DNA from: Phycisphaerales bacterium UBA6054
GTDB taxonomy: Bacteria > Planctomycetota > Phycisphaerae > Phycisphaerales > UBA1924
DNA: 45,461 nt
Assembly (NCBI GenBank): GCA_002429045.1
Contig: DIYM01000099.1
Span: 1-45,461 of the forward strand
Reading direction: 5' to 3'
Shown here piece after piece: positions 22,906 to 32,690 of the stretch. The notes beneath the pieces are model-generated. The model searched no databases. It was given only the letters and a program-made list of their open reading frames with translations, and had not been told where the DNA came from. The translations under genes and the position numbers were made by a program. How positions within the stretch are numbered: the first letter of the stretch is position 1; every line of letters starts with the position of its first letter.

Positions 22906-24084
22906 ATGGACAAACCCACCGACAAGCAGCACCACGCCCGAGTCATGGCCGGCGTGCCGTCGACAAACCTGGCACTCTACCACCAGATCCGCTTCATGAT
23001 GGGCGACCCCGCCGCCTTCGCCGCCATCACACGCCCCGATGGGACCACCAAACGCGTGCTCATCTGCCGCGACATCGAGATGGGACGCGCCAAAGAGCAG
23101 GCCCGCGCCGATTCGGTCCGCTGCCCGGCCGACTTTGCGCCCGAGAGCGGCCTCTCCGGAGACCGCGAGACCGCCACCGCACAATCGCTCGCCGAGATGC
23201 TCACACGCGAGAAAATTACCGACGCGACGGTGGACCGGAGCCTCCCGTACTCCTTCGCGTTCCATCTCGCCCAGCGCGGCATCACGATCCACTACGACGC
23301 CGATCTGGGCGTCCTCGAACGCCGCAGCAAGGACGACAAGGAACTCGAGCACCTCCGCCAAGCCCAGGCGGTCACCGAGGACGCCATGAGGATGGCCTGC
23401 GAAACCGTTGCCAACGCCATGCCCGATGCAAAGGGCGTGCTCCACCACGACGGGAACGTGCTCACCTCCGAACGTCTCCGCACGATGATCGACATCTTCT
23501 GCCTCCAACACGGCGCGTCGAACCCGCACGGCTCGATCGTCGCCGGGGGCATCATCGGCGCGGACTGCCACCACCGCGGGACCGGCGAACTCCACACAGG
23601 GCAGCCCGTCATCATCGATATCTTCCCGATGATCAAGGACACCCATTACCACGGCGATTGCACCCGCACCGTCGTCCACGGCGAGATCCCCCAGCGTGTC
23701 GCCACCATGCACGCCACCGTCATCGAAGCCAAGGACGCCGCCGAGAAGACCATCCACGCCGGCGCGAGCGGTGACGAGGTCCACGCCGCCGCCATCGCCG
23801 TCATCCGCCGGCACGGCTTCGAGCCCGGCACGCCACCCGCCGACGCCAGCGCCTCGTACACGTCCATGCCCCACGGCACAGGACACGGCATCGGGCTCGA
23901 GGTCCACGAGCCCCCGCTGCTCGACACCAACGGGCCCGAACTGATCGAGGGCGATGTGCTCACCGTCGAGCCCGGGCTCTACTCAAAGGCGGTCGGCGGC
24001 GTCCGCGTCGAAGACATGGTCGTCGTCACCGCCGGCGGCTGCGAAAACCTCAACCACCTGCCCGTCGGGCTCACCTGGGCCTGA
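22906..24084 (+). CDS. M24-family Xaa-Pro aminopeptidase
   Basis: This 392-residue protein has an N-terminal creatinase/prolidase-like domain (residues ~1-165) and a C-terminal pita-bread catalytic domain. The metal ligands are visible: Asp in IIDIFPMIKD, Asp in HGDCTRTVVHG, His in GTGHGIGLEVHEPP, Glu in TVEPGLY and Glu in RVEDMVVVT. It removes an N-terminal residue next to proline, or acts as a dipeptidase. There is no signal peptide, so it is cytoplasmic. The ATG at 22906 was chosen because longer starts run into the divergent xth gene. It ends four bases before the stop of the convergent gpmA. Confidence 0.9.
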   Translation: MDKPTDKQHHARVMAGVPSTNLALYHQIRFMMGDPAAFAAITRPDGTTKRVLICRDIEMGRAKEQARADSVRCPADFAPESGLSGDRETATAQSLAEMLTREKITDATVDRSLPYSFAFHLAQRGITIHYDADLGVLERRSKDDKELEHLRQAQAVTEDAMRMACETVANAMPDAKGVLHHDGNVLTSERLRTMIDIFCLQHGASNPHGSIVAGGIIGADCHHRGTGELHTGQPVIIDIFPMIKDTHYHGDCTRTVVHGEIPQRVATMHATVIEAKDAAEKTIHAGASGDEVHAAAIAVIRRHGFEPGTPPADASASYTSMPHGTGHGIGLEVHEPPLLDTNGPELIEGDVLTVEPGLYSKAVGGVRVEDMVVVTAGGCENLNHLPVGLTWA

Positions 24085-24088
24085 CGGC

Positions 24089-24835
24089 TTAACCCGCCTT
24101 GCCCTGATCGGCCACCGCCGCCATGGCTTTCTCGACCGCCTCCGGATCGCCCAGGTAACGCCTCGAGATCGGGTTCAACTCGGTGTCCAACTCGTAAACC
24201 AGCGGCATGCCCGTGGGGATGTTGACACCCACGATGTCCCCGTCCGAGATCCCGTCAAGGTGCTTCACCAGCGCGCGGAGCGAGTTCCCGTGCGCCGCGA
24301 TCAGCAGCCTCTTGCCCGAGCGGATCTTCGGCGCGATCTCGTTGTTCCAGTACGGCAGCACACGCTCGACCGTGTCCTTCAGGCACTCCGCGCACGGGAT
24401 GTCACGGTCCGAGAGATTCGCGTACCGCGCATCGTGCCCAGGCCATCGCTCGTCCGAGGTCCCGAGCGCCGGGGGCGGGATGTCGTAGCTCCGCCGCCAG
24501 ACTTTCACCTGATCCTCGCCGTGCTCGGCCGCGGTCTCGGCCTTGTTGAGACCCTGCAGCGCCCCGTAGTGACGCTCGTTCAGTTTCCACGAGCGATTGA
24601 CCGGGATCCACATCTGGTCCATCTGCTCCTGGATATGCCAGAGGGTCCGGATCGCTCGCTTGAGCACCGAGGTGTAGGCCTCGTCGAACTCGAACCCCTC
24701 ATCCTTGAGGATCCGGCCCGCCGCCGCCGCTTCTTCGTGACCCTTCTCCGAGAGCGGCACGTCGGTCCAGCCTGTGAACCGATTCTCCTTGTTCCAGGTG
24801 CTCTCGCCGTGACGGATAACAACCAGGGTGTGCAT
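24089..24835 (-). CDS. gpmA: 2,3-bisphosphoglycerate-dependent phosphoglycerate mutase
   Basis: This 248-residue glycolytic enzyme interconverts 3- and 2-phosphoglycerate. The catalytic histidine motif is [10 protein letters not shown] at residues 5-14, followed by [15 protein letters not shown], the acid/base Glu region [11 protein letters not shown], and the second histidine in [13 protein letters not shown]. Length matches the dimeric/tetrameric dPGM family. The ATG at 24835 lies behind an ideal AGGAGG ribosome site. It follows comB on the same strand with 52 bases between them. Confidence 0.95.
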   Translation of the reverse strand: MHTLVVIRHGESTWNKENRFTGWTDVPLSEKGHEEAAAAGRILKDEGFEFDEAYTSVLKRAIRTLWHIQEQMDQMWIPVNRSWKLNERHYGALQGLNKAETAAEHGEDQVKVWRRSYDIPPPALGTSDERWPGHDARYANLSDRDIPCAECLKDTVERVLPYWNNEIAPKIRSGKRLLIAAHGNSLRALVKHLDGISDGDIVGVNIPTGMPLVYELDTELNPISRRYLGDPEAVEKAMAAVADQGKAG

Positions 24836-24887
24836 CGGTTCCTCCTTGAAGAGACGCCCGAGCCGTGCACGCCCCGAGCTCTGGATT

Positions 24888-25619
24888 CTAGGAGGCAACA
24901 AACCACGCCGCCCCGCCATCCCGCTCAACCAGGACCGGCACGGTCCGCGTGACGCTGAGACGCGAACAGAAAACAACATCGTCTTCGAATCCCATCCCGA
25001 TCAGACGGCACGCGTGCGGCGACGCACGGACCGCTCCCCCCACCCCGCCCGCATCGCCGAGCGACAACGCCGCAGATTCAGCCAGATCCCGCGCCCGCTC
25101 CGTGCGATTCCAGCCAAGAGCGCCCAGACTCGCCACCAGCATCCCACCCGCCACCTCGTCCTCAAGCGAGCGGGAACCATCCGTGCCCGAGCACACCACG
25201 ATGACATCGCCTCTACGCCGCCCCAGCCAACCCACGACCGCGTCCAGATTCGTCAACGAGAGGGCGGCGACCCCACCGGCCGACCCGCGCGATCGGGCCA
25301 CCGCGCGCGTGCCGTTCGTGGTGCTCAGCACCACCTCCCTGCCCCGAACCATCGACAGACGTTCGGGCCCGGGCGAGTTCCCCAAGTCGAACCCTTCGGG
25401 CGCCAGGCCACCCCGCTCGCCCGCCAGCAACAGCCCGCGCGAGCCGGCCTTCAAACGCCGCGCATCATCGAGTTCGGCCACCGGCGCCACGCCGACCGCG
25501 CCGGAGTCGAGCATCGACGCGATCGTGGTCGTCGCCCGCAGCACGTCCACGACAACCGCGATCGCGTACCGCCGCGGGCCGATCTGCGCGGGAAGAGTCG
25601 CCGCGTCGATCGAAGGCAC
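24888..25619 (-). CDS. comB: ComB-family 2-phosphosulfolactate phosphatase
   Basis: A protein of about 243 residues with the ComB pattern [17 protein letters not shown] near the N-terminus, then [53 protein letters not shown] and a C-terminal [16 protein letters not shown]. The enzyme releases phosphate from 2-phosphosulfolactate; in methanogens this serves coenzyme M synthesis, while in bacteria the sulfolactate use is less clear. The GTG at 25619 overlaps the end of the upstream TpsA gene region almost exactly (stop TGA, then AGGTG), suggesting coupling. An ATG at 25667 would extend the protein by 16 basic residues into that gene. No other coenzyme M or sulfolactate gene is visible. Confidence 0.85.
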   Translation of the reverse strand: MPSIDAATLPAQIGPRRYAIAVVVDVLRATTTIASMLDSGAVGVAPVAELDDARRLKAGSRGLLLAGERGGLAPEGFDLGNSPGPERLSMVRGREVVLSTTNGTRAVARSRGSAGGVAALSLTNLDAVVGWLGRRRGDVIVVCSGTDGSRSLEDEVAGGMLVASLGALGWNRTERARDLAESAALSLGDAGGVGGAVRASPHACRLIGMGFEDDVVFCSRLSVTRTVPVLVERDGGAAWFVAS

Positions 25620-25621
25620 CT

Positions 25622-28600
25622 TCAGCCGCCCCGGGCCGCGACACCGCCACCGCTGCGTGGGAACCACGCCCGTTCGATTTCGTCCAGATCCACGCCACCG
25701 GGAAACGCGATGCCAAGCATCCGCTCGCGGGCCCGGTCGATCTCAAGCGGGGACAACTCGAGCAGATCGATCGCCATGATCACCCGCGTGAGCGCCCACA
25801 ACGTCTCACCGCCCCGCGCATCCGCACGCGAAGCGAACGTCGCGATGCCCTCGGGGCGCCCCGCATCGTTCCACGCCCTCCAAAGCCCCGCGAGTTCCTG
25901 CCGCACGCGGCCCACCCCGGGGCGGGCACCGTCCTCGCCATCCCGCTCGCCAAGCAGCGAGCGGTACGCCTGCCCCAAACGCCGCACGCTGAGACGCGAC
26001 AGCCGATCAACGGTCACGACCCCGATCTCGAGCGAATCAACGATCACGCCACGCGACCCGTCGCGTCGCAGACGATCGCCGCCGAACCCGCGGACACCGA
26101 ACCCGAGGTCCCGGAGCACCCGCTCGTCGGCCAAGAGCCGCTCGTCCGCCCGGACATCGACCTCCGGGTCCGTGTTCAATGCCTCACCGAGACGCGCGAC
26201 CGAGGACGCGGGCGGCTGCGGATCGGACGACGCGAACGCCGCCAAGTCATACGCGTACAGCAGCCCCGCGCTCGCATCGAGGGCGCCCGCGAAACGATCG
26301 ATACCCGCGCCCCCCTCGATCACCTCGATCGGCAGCCCGAGAACTGAGCCGCCCGTCTCGTTGGCCAGGATCACCGAGTTCGCGCCGATGGCCGCGCCAA
26401 CCCCGTCGACCGCGAGCGCACCATCGAGCATGATCGATCCCGACGCGATCAGTTCCGCCCCCTCGTCCGTGATCGCCGGTGTTTCTCGATCGCCCTCGTT
26501 GCCTATCCCGTCGATCCCGCCCGCCGCGCGCCCGAGAAGACGTATCTGCCCGTCCGCGCCCAGCGACCGGATCGCGAGATCTCCCACGACGTTCAGGTCG
26601 CCGACCTCGATCAGCGTCGAGCCCGCGCCGGACGCCAGCATGCTCAGCGAGCCGAAGCTCGTGATCTTCTGCCCGCGTCCCATCGTGATCGAGTCGGTCG
26701 CCACAATCCGGAACAGGCTGCCGAGATCCGTCGCGGCCAAGGAGGTCAGCCCGAGCCCGGACTCCGCCCCGTTCGCGAACAGGAACGTCGCGACCGCCGG
26801 CGAGTCTGCCAGATCTGCCCCGAAGCGGATACTCCCGAACGCACCCCCACCGTCACCTCGCGGCCCGCCGAACCCGCCGATCGAGCCCCGGAACTTGAAC
26901 GGAGTCCGCCCCTCACCGACGCCGGCCCAGGCCTGCCCGCCGTACTCGAACGCCACATCAGCGAACCCGAACCGCTCGCTGAACAGATCGCCCGCGAACA
27001 ACGCCGTGCCCAGCCCGGTATGGAACGTCACCGATTCGCCGAACACGCCGATCGGCGCATAGAAGTTCATATCCCCCAGCGTGCGCACGTCCCCCCCGAC
27101 CCGCGCCAACGAAGCGAGCACGCTCAGGTCCCCGATCCGTCCCGAACCCCCGTCGCCCACCCCGCCGGCCAAGGTCACAACACCCGACGCCGCACCGATC
27201 GTCAGATCGTGGAACGATCCTTCGCTCGAACGGACAACGCCGGTCGCTTCGATCTCGCCGGCACCCGTCAGCGTGAGTGTTACGTCGTCGATCAGCGTGG
27301 TGCGCCCATCGAGGAGCACCCCACGCGACGCGGTCATATCCACGCCCAGGAAGATATCACCCCCGTCCCGAGCGACCAGCCTGATCTCGCCCGCGTCCAC
27401 CGACACCGCGCCGGTGTCGGAGATGTTCCGGGATCTGACGAGCACGCTGTTGCCGGTCGCGCGCAGCGAACCGCCGCCCAGGCTGATGACCTCGTTGATC
27501 TCGACCCGCCCGTCGGAAAACGGATCCGCCGGGGCCGGCTGCCCGGGATCCCCCGCGTTGAGGACCAGGCTCAGCGACGATCCGTTTGTCGCGAACGCGC
27601 CGCCGTGAAGCAGGATCGAGCCGGATGCGTTGAGGGTCAGCGTCGAGGAAACCCCGCTGAACAGCCTGAACGCGGCCGTCTCCATCTGGATGATCTCCCC
27701 CGACCCATTCCCGAGGGGATTGAACGTCGTCAGTGTCACGTCCATCCCGCTGTTGAGCGCCTGGTTGATCAGGTTCACACCGATCACCGCGGTGTCACCC
27801 CCGAACCCGCCCAACGAACCGAGCGATCCGGGCGCGATGATGATGTTCGTAGGATCGATCAGCCAGTGCCCGCCGGCCCCGTTCGCCGCCGTCGCGTCCA
27901 CCATCCGAGAAATCCGCAGACCGCGCAGCCCCGAGGTCTCGATGAACCCGCCGTCGCCCGACTCCGCACCGCCGCGCGCAGAAATCAGGCCATCAACGGT
28001 GGTCATCCGGTCCGACCAGACCACAACAGACCCGCCATCACCAGCGACCAGCGCGTCGGCGAGCACGACCGAGCCGGGATCGATCTCGACGTATTCCGAT
28101 CGGTCTGCGCTCGGATCCGCGTGCGGGTTGCCGCCGATCACGACCGACCCCCCACCGCGATCGCCCGACGCGTCCACCCTCGCCCCGCGCAGCTCGACGC
28201 CCCGGCCCAGCAGCGTGACATCACCGCCGAACGCATCCCGCCGCGCGTCGATCGTGCCCGAGACGACGGCCCGCCCGCCCCCGCCGTGGACCGTGACCGA
28301 ACCAGCCTCGATCGCGCCCGTGTTCCACGCGGCCAGCGAGAACACGTCCCCCGCCGCCAGATCAAGACCGGCGTCGCCGGAGGACCCCAGCCCGCCGGAG
28401 CCGAGATCGGAGGGAGCGTCGATCTGCACATAGACGCTCCCGAGGTGCTCCCCGATCAGCACACGCTCGCCCGCGGCCATCACGACCGTCCCGTTCGGCG
28501 CCGAGATCGTTCCATGATTGGCGACGCGCCCGCCGACCAGCGCGATCAGATCACCGCTGAGATGCCCCCGATTCTCCACGATCCCGCGCGCGTCCGTGAA

Positions 28601-29020
28601 ACGGTTCACACCGGCAACGAAATCCGCGTCCGACAGGTTGCCCGCGGCCGCATACAACGCGCCCACGTTCACCACCGCGTTCTGCCCGAAGATCACCCCC
28701 GACGGGTTGACGATGAACACCTGACCGTTGGCGAGCAGGTTGCCCATGATCTCGGTCGGCACGCCGGACGTGATCCGGTTGAGCACCCGGGCGTCCACGC
28801 CCGGCATGAGAAACTCGACCGTGTACCCCGCGTCGATGTTGAAGTTCAGCCAGTCGATGATCGTGATCTCACCGGTGAGTATGCGCAGATAGTCGTCCCC
28901 GAAGATGAACTCCGCGGATCCCTCCACCACCTCGCCGCCGTCCGGGGTCGCCCCCGCCGGCAAGGCCGTGCCTGCCAGGAGCGCCAAAGCCAGCACGCGC
29001 GAGCATCCGTTCTTCATCAT
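25622..29020 (-). CDS. Two-partner secretion exoprotein (TpsA, filamentous hemagglutinin-like)
   Basis: The 1132-residue protein has a signal peptide (RVLALALLAGTALPAGA) and then the TPS domain recognised by its partner: TIIDWLNFNIDAGYTVEFL, the hallmark NPSGVIFGQNAVVNVGALYA (residues ~105-124), and FIETSGLRGLRIS later. The central part is Gly/Asp/Val-rich with repeated short strands, as expected for a right-handed beta-helix. The last ~190 residues differ: charged, Arg/Leu-rich and probably helical, including LSVRRLGQAYRSLLG. The partner transporter gene lies 13 bases upstream on the same strand. Start is the first of two ATGs behind GGAG. It is probably displayed on or released from the cell surface; the ligand is unknown. 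Confidence 0.88.
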   Translation of the reverse strand: MMKNGCSRVLALALLAGTALPAGATPDGGEVVEGSAEFIFGDDYLRILTGEITIIDWLNFNIDAGYTVEFLMPGVDARVLNRITSGVPTEIMGNLLANGQVFIVNPSGVIFGQNAVVNVGALYAAAGNLSDADFVAGVNRFTDARGIVENRGHLSGDLIALVGGRVANHGTISAPNGTVVMAAGERVLIGEHLGSVYVQIDAPSDLGSGGLGSSGDAGLDLAAGDVFSLAAWNTGAIEAGSVTVHGGGGRAVVSGTIDARRDAFGGDVTLLGRGVELRGARVDASGDRGGGSVVIGGNPHADPSADRSEYVEIDPGSVVLADALVAGDGGSVVVWSDRMTTVDGLISARGGAESGDGGFIETSGLRGLRISRMVDATAANGAGGHWLIDPTNIIIAPGSLGSLGGFGGDTAVIGVNLINQALNSGMDVTLTTFNPLGNGSGEIIQMETAAFRLFSGVSSTLTLNASGSILLHGGAFATNGSSLSLVLNAGDPGQPAPADPFSDGRVEINEVISLGGGSLRATGNSVLVRSRNISDTGAVSVDAGEIRLVARDGGDIFLGVDMTASRGVLLDGRTTLIDDVTLTLTGAGEIEATGVVRSSEGSFHDLTIGAASGVVTLAGGVGDGGSGRIGDLSVLASLARVGGDVRTLGDMNFYAPIGVFGESVTFHTGLGTALFAGDLFSERFGFADVAFEYGGQAWAGVGEGRTPFKFRGSIGGFGGPRGDGGGAFGSIRFGADLADSPAVATFLFANGAESGLGLTSLAATDLGSLFRIVATDSITMGRGQKITSFGSLSMLASGAGSTLIEVGDLNVVGDLAIRSLGADGQIRLLGRAAGGIDGIGNEGDRETPAITDEGAELIASGSIMLDGALAVDGVGAAIGANSVILANETGGSVLGLPIEVIEGGAGIDRFAGALDASAGLLYAYDLAAFASSDPQPPASSVARLGEALNTDPEVDVRADERLLADERVLRDLGFGVRGFGGDRLRRDGSRGVIVDSLEIGVVTVDRLSRLSVRRLGQAYRSLLGERDGEDGARPGVGRVRQELAGLWRAWNDAGRPEGIATFASRADARGGETLWALTRVIMAIDLLELSPLEIDRARERMLGIAFPGGVDLDEIERAWFPRSGGGVAARGG

Positions 29021-29033
29021 CTCGGGCTCCTCT

Positions 29034-30953
29034 CTAGAACAGGATCGTGGCCGAGAAGTTCAGCCGCGTATCACCCACATCAACCGTCCGCCCCGCCCCC
29101 TCCCCGACGGGCGTGAGCGCCATCCCGTAGTCAAGCCGCATCGTGAGATTCCGCTTGAGCCTCGCCTCCACCCCAACGCCGACACCAACGAGCGTCTCCC
29201 GCGTCTCGAAGAACGGCGCGTTGTTGGGCGAGACCCTGGCCGCGTCGACAAACCCCTTGAGGATCACATCCCAATCCGCGCTCCCGTACGGACGCGTCCG
29301 CCGCGTGCGGAACGGACGCCCGAACAGGGTCACCGGCTCGGGCGAAATGCCGCCCGCACGACCGAGATGGAACCGATACTCCGCGGACCCGATGATCACG
29401 TCGTCCCCGACGACCACCGACTCGGGATACCCCCGGACGCTCGAGAACCCGCCGGCGACCATCTGAAAGTTCGGGACCAGGCGCGACCCGAACGCGTACT
29501 GCCCGCGCACCGAGACCGCAAGCTCGTGCGCCAGGCGCATGCTCTCGACGCCACGGTCACCCCGGAACCCCTCCGGATCGAACCAAGGCTCGAGGAACCG
29601 CGAGTGCGACCACGCGGTCTTCAGGACCACCCAGTCCTCGTTGACACCGAACCGCCCGAGGCGCTGCACCTCGATCGGGTCCGTGTCGGCCAGCGACGCG
29701 ATGTTGCCCTCCAGGCTCGTCTCGAAGAACGTCCGCAAGAGGGGTGTGGTCCGCTCCCAGCGCACCCCGATCTCCGGCAGCACGAAGTCCTCGGACCCCT
29801 CGATCAGAAACACCCGGTTCTCGACATTGATCGACTCGTACCGGAAGCCGACGAACAGATCGAGGAACCGATCGCCGTTCTGATGGATGTTGCGGGCGAT
29901 CTCCGCGCCAACGGACCAGCCCTCGCCGGTGAAGTTCTCGAACCCGAGACCGACGTCGGACGCGACATACTCGTTCCATCGCCCGCTGAGCGTGGCCCGC
30001 GTTCGCGGACCTAGATCGAACGAGTATGACCCGAGCAACGCGTGGCTCTCGTCGAAGCCCGCCGTGATGTAATCCAGCCTGAAGACGTCGTCGCGTCCCG
30101 TCAACTGGTAGTTGGCGTACCCCACGCGGTACTGCCACTCGTCCGTGCTCTCGGTCCCGGTGTTGCTCGCCTGCGCGTACGCCAACCACTGCCTGGGTTC
30201 GCTGATCAGAAGATCGACCACCACATCGCCGGGTGCCGCGCCGGGAGCCACCGCCGCTTCAGCAGACCGACCGGGATGCCGGCTCAGGCGTGCAATCTCG
30301 GCATCGATCGCGGTCCGGGTCAGCAGATCACCTTCCGCGATCCGCACACGATCCAGCAGACGCCCGTGCGCCGGGTGATTCACGTTGCTCCGAGCCGCAT
30401 CCGCATCACCGGCATCCCCACGCTCGGCGATCCGATCGCCGGCCGCGACCGTGCGCACATCTCCGACCGCCGCACGCCATATCAGCACGCTCAGCCCGGT
30501 ATCGCCCTCGACTCGGAGATCCCGACGCGAACTCTGATACGCGATCTCTGAAGCGTCCGGAGTGACCAGGTGCCCGATCAGACCCCACTCCCGCTCGAGC
30601 GCATCGCGCACGCCCTGGTTGATCGCCGCGAGCGCACTCCCGTAGACCACGCGCACACCGTCGCGGCCGAGTTCCCCGAGCCGCACGGCTTCCACGGGCC
30701 CGCCCGGCAACACCCCGATGTAGCCGTCGCTCGTCGGGGTCAACGCGACGATCACCGATTCGTACCAGCCCAGATCCGGCAGATCAGGATGCGGGAACAC
30801 ATACGAGAACGCCAGATCAGTCACCGGGTACCCGAAGCCGTCGCGTTCCAACTCGGGGGTTGCCCACGCGGGCTCCGGCGGCGCGCCAGCCTCCCCCCCG
30901 GCCAAAGCACAGGCACACACACACAGCACCACGCTGACCGCACGCTGAAGCAC
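29034..30953 (-). CDS. Two-partner secretion outer-membrane transporter (TpsB, ShlB/FhaC-like)
   Basis: The 639-residue protein starts at a GTG behind AGGGAGA and has a signal peptide (AVSVVLCVCACALAGGEAGA). Residues ~30-230 include POTRA-like segments; the rest is a beta-barrel with alternating strands. The FhaC-type conserved loop appears as FSSVRGYPESVVVGDD (about residue 480), and the C-terminus ends in an aromatic strand RLNFSATILF typical of BAM substrates. It would translocate the TpsA protein encoded directly downstream. The N-terminal region before the barrel is longer than in classic FhaC. The outer membrane implied fits a didermic planctomycete. Confidence 0.85.
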   Translation of the reverse strand: MLQRAVSVVLCVCACALAGGEAGAPPEPAWATPELERDGFGYPVTDLAFSYVFPHPDLPDLGWYESVIVALTPTSDGYIGVLPGGPVEAVRLGELGRDGVRVVYGSALAAINQGVRDALEREWGLIGHLVTPDASEIAYQSSRRDLRVEGDTGLSVLIWRAAVGDVRTVAAGDRIAERGDAGDADAARSNVNHPAHGRLLDRVRIAEGDLLTRTAIDAEIARLSRHPGRSAEAAVAPGAAPGDVVVDLLISEPRQWLAYAQASNTGTESTDEWQYRVGYANYQLTGRDDVFRLDYITAGFDESHALLGSYSFDLGPRTRATLSGRWNEYVASDVGLGFENFTGEGWSVGAEIARNIHQNGDRFLDLFVGFRYESINVENRVFLIEGSEDFVLPEIGVRWERTTPLLRTFFETSLEGNIASLADTDPIEVQRLGRFGVNEDWVVLKTAWSHSRFLEPWFDPEGFRGDRGVESMRLAHELAVSVRGQYAFGSRLVPNFQMVAGGFSSVRGYPESVVVGDDVIIGSAEYRFHLGRAGGISPEPVTLFGRPFRTRRTRPYGSADWDVILKGFVDAARVSPNNAPFFETRETLVGVGVGVEARLKRNLTMRLDYGMALTPVGEGAGRTVDVGDTRLNFSATILF

Positions 30954-31116
30954 CGACGGTTCTCCCTGCTCGCCCCGCCGCAGTGTACCAGATCAGACCT
31001 GTTCTCACCCCCCGGCACGTCCCAAAAACCCCGCCGTGACAGCGCCGCATCCCGCCGCCGATACACGATGCGAGAACCCGCTTCATGCCCGATCCGTCCG
31101 GCCCGATGGTCTGTGT

Positions 31117-31473
31117 ATGGACGCCAAAGGACTCGTTGCGACGCTGCTTCTGCTCCCGCTCGCCGGCTGCGCGCTGCTCGAACGCCCCGGAGCAACCCGA
31201 TCAGGGGATGTCGACGCGCAACTTGGCGATGCGATCGTGGCCGAACTTCTCCGTGCCCCTGACCAACCCACAGGTCCCGATGTGGACGCGGCATTCCACG
31301 GGCCCAGCCTGATCGCGGGTGACATCATCGCCCTCGCGTGGCTCAACGTGCACACGAACAGATCTTCTGCGAAACAGATCGATGGGTTCACGATCCCCGA
31401 GTATCACGCCGCGAGCCAGCGCCCGAACCTGGCGCTCTGGACTCCCGGGCCCTGGGACATGCTCGACTTCTAA
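31117..31473 (+). CDS. Small lipoprotein of unknown function
   Basis: This 118-residue protein has an N-terminal signal (GLVATLLLLPLAGC) with a clear LAGC lipobox, so Cys-18 would be lipidated. The mature part of about 100 residues contains PSLIAGDIIALAWLNVHTN and ends ALWTPGPWDMLDF; no known domain was recognised. The ATG at 31117 gives the signal sequence; a longer frame from 31036 does not. It is divergent from the TpsB gene across about 160 gene-free bases and convergent with the EF-hand gene. Confidence 0.65.
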   Translation: MDAKGLVATLLLLPLAGCALLERPGATRSGDVDAQLGDAIVAELLRAPDQPTGPDVDAAFHGPSLIAGDIIALAWLNVHTNRSSAKQIDGFTIPEYHAASQRPNLALWTPGPWDMLDF

Positions 31474-31521
31474 CGCGCGTTGGGCAACCAGCACCGTCAG
31501 CGGTGGCACCCCGACAAGCCG

Positions 31522-32412
31522 CTACGGCCGGTCCGAGGCACGCCCCATCAGGTCCCGGAACGCCGTGACGTCCAACGCGTCAACAGCCCCGTCGTTGTTG
31601 ACATCCGCGCGGCTCGACCCGCTCTGGTACAACTCCAAGAACGCGTTGAAGTCCGCGGTATCGATCGATCGGTCCCCGTTGCTGTCATATCGCCGGACGA
31701 ACTGGTCGAGCTCACGACGCTCACGCAGCGTGGTCCACGCGTCAGACCGCTCATCGGCGTTCAGATCTCCGTCACCGTCCTGATCAAACTCATCGGCGAA
31801 CTGGCGGAACCGGTCCTCGCGCCGCTGCTGTTCGGCACGCCGCGCAGCGTCTTCCTCCTCCGCGCTCAGCACACCGTCACCGTCCTGGTCGTAGCGATCG
31901 ATCCGGCGCTGCTCGCGTTCGGCCGCCCGGCGGGCCATGCTGTCCATGAGGGCCTGGCGCTCTTCCTCGGACAGCGTCCCGTCGCCGTCCGCGTCGAAAC
32001 GCTCGGCCATCCGGCGCCCACGCCCGGTCTCGAGCATCGCATCCAGACGCTCGTCCGCGTCCACCTCGCCGTCGCCGTTCTTGTCCATCCGGGCCCGCCA
32101 CTCCGCACGGGTCTGCTCCATCATCGCCCGACGCTCTTCGTCCGAGTGCGTGCCGTCGCCGTCCTTGTCGAACCGGGCGAACCGGGATTCCCAATCCGCA
32201 AACCGGTCGTCCATCGACCGCCCCTGCGGCTCTTGGAACGACGGCTCGGATGCACGAGGCCTCTGGACCGCGGGAACCACCGGCTCCGGATCGGGCACCG
32301 GCACAAACGCGGGCGTGGGATCCGGCTTGCCGCCACCCACCATCACCGCGACCCCCGCCGCGCTGACCGCCACGACCCCGACCACCGCGAATCCCACGAG
32401 TTTGCTGTCCAT
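31522..32412 (-). CDS. Membrane-anchored protein with seven EF-hand-type calcium loops
   Basis: The 296-residue protein has an N-terminal hydrophobic helix (VGFAVVGVVAVSAAGVAVMV), a Pro-rich spacer (residues ~28-65) and then seven 12-residue loops starting near residues 82, 110, 140, 175, 210, 243 and 270. The first five follow the canonical pattern, for example DKDGDGTHSDEE and DADGDGTLSEEE; the sixth (DSNGDRSIDTAD) lacks the usual Gly at position 6; the seventh (DVNNDGAVDALD) is dockerin-like. Helices between loops are rich in Arg and Glu. It probably binds several calcium ions outside the inner membrane. Whether it senses calcium or acts structurally is unknown. Confidence 0.88.
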   Translation of the reverse strand: MDSKLVGFAVVGVVAVSAAGVAVMVGGGKPDPTPAFVPVPDPEPVVPAVQRPRASEPSFQEPQGRSMDDRFADWESRFARFDKDGDGTHSDEERRAMMEQTRAEWRARMDKNGDGEVDADERLDAMLETGRGRRMAERFDADGDGTLSEEERQALMDSMARRAAEREQRRIDRYDQDGDGVLSAEEEDAARRAEQQRREDRFRQFADEFDQDGDGDLNADERSDAWTTLRERRELDQFVRRYDSNGDRSIDTADFNAFLELYQSGSSRADVNNDGAVDALDVTAFRDLMGRASDRP

Positions 32413-32494
32413 CGTTCGGTCTCCAGAAGCACCCGGACACGGGCGCCGGGTGAGTTTTCATCGGCACAACGCCCGAGGATGCACCGAATTGCAA

Positions 32495-32523
32495 CCGCCC
32501 CGACCGAAAAGCGGTCGGGGCGG
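32495..32523 (-). terminator. Strong hairpin downstream of tRNA-Met
   Basis: A perfect 12-bp GC stem (CCGCCCCGACCG/CGGTCGGGGCGG) with loop AAAAG lies 19 bases past the 3' end of the leftward tRNA. On that strand the following bases are TTGCAATTCGG, with no long T run, but position and strength fit termination of the tRNA transcript. Confidence 0.6.
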
Positions 32524-32542
32524 GGGCAATCGATCGAAGAAG

Positions 32543-32616
32543 TGGCGAGAGGGAGACTTGAACTCCCGACCTGAGGGTTATGAATCCTCCGCTCTAGCCA
32601 GCTGAGCTACCTCGCC
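32543..32616 (-). tRNA. Elongator tRNA-Met (CAU)
   Basis: The 74-base cloverleaf reads acceptor GGCGAGG/TCTCGCC, D stem GCTC/GAGC with a 9-base loop, anticodon stem GAGGA/CCCTC (one A-C mismatch next to the loop), loop TTCATAA giving CAT, T arm GGGAG-TTCAAGT-CTCCC and discriminator A; CCA is not encoded. The paired 1-72 position rules out an initiator tRNA. The GGATTCATAACCC anticodon arm is typical of elongator Met. Confidence 0.88.
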
Positions 32617-32690
32617 ATACGGTCCCCATGATAGTCGCGGAATCGGCGATTGGAAGCCCAGAGACGAGCCAAAGGCGGCATCCCCGGAGG

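Noticed and set aside
24828..29116. Long + strand open frames (744 and 698 residues)
   Set aside because: They are antisense to comB and TpsA, and are Arg/Pro/Ser-rich low-complexity shadows.
31522..32412. Repetitive GTCGCCGTC-like DNA suggesting a repeat array or CRISPR
   Set aside because: The repeats are irregular and are explained by DGDG codons of the EF-hand loops. No constant repeat-spacer pattern occurs anywhere in the window.
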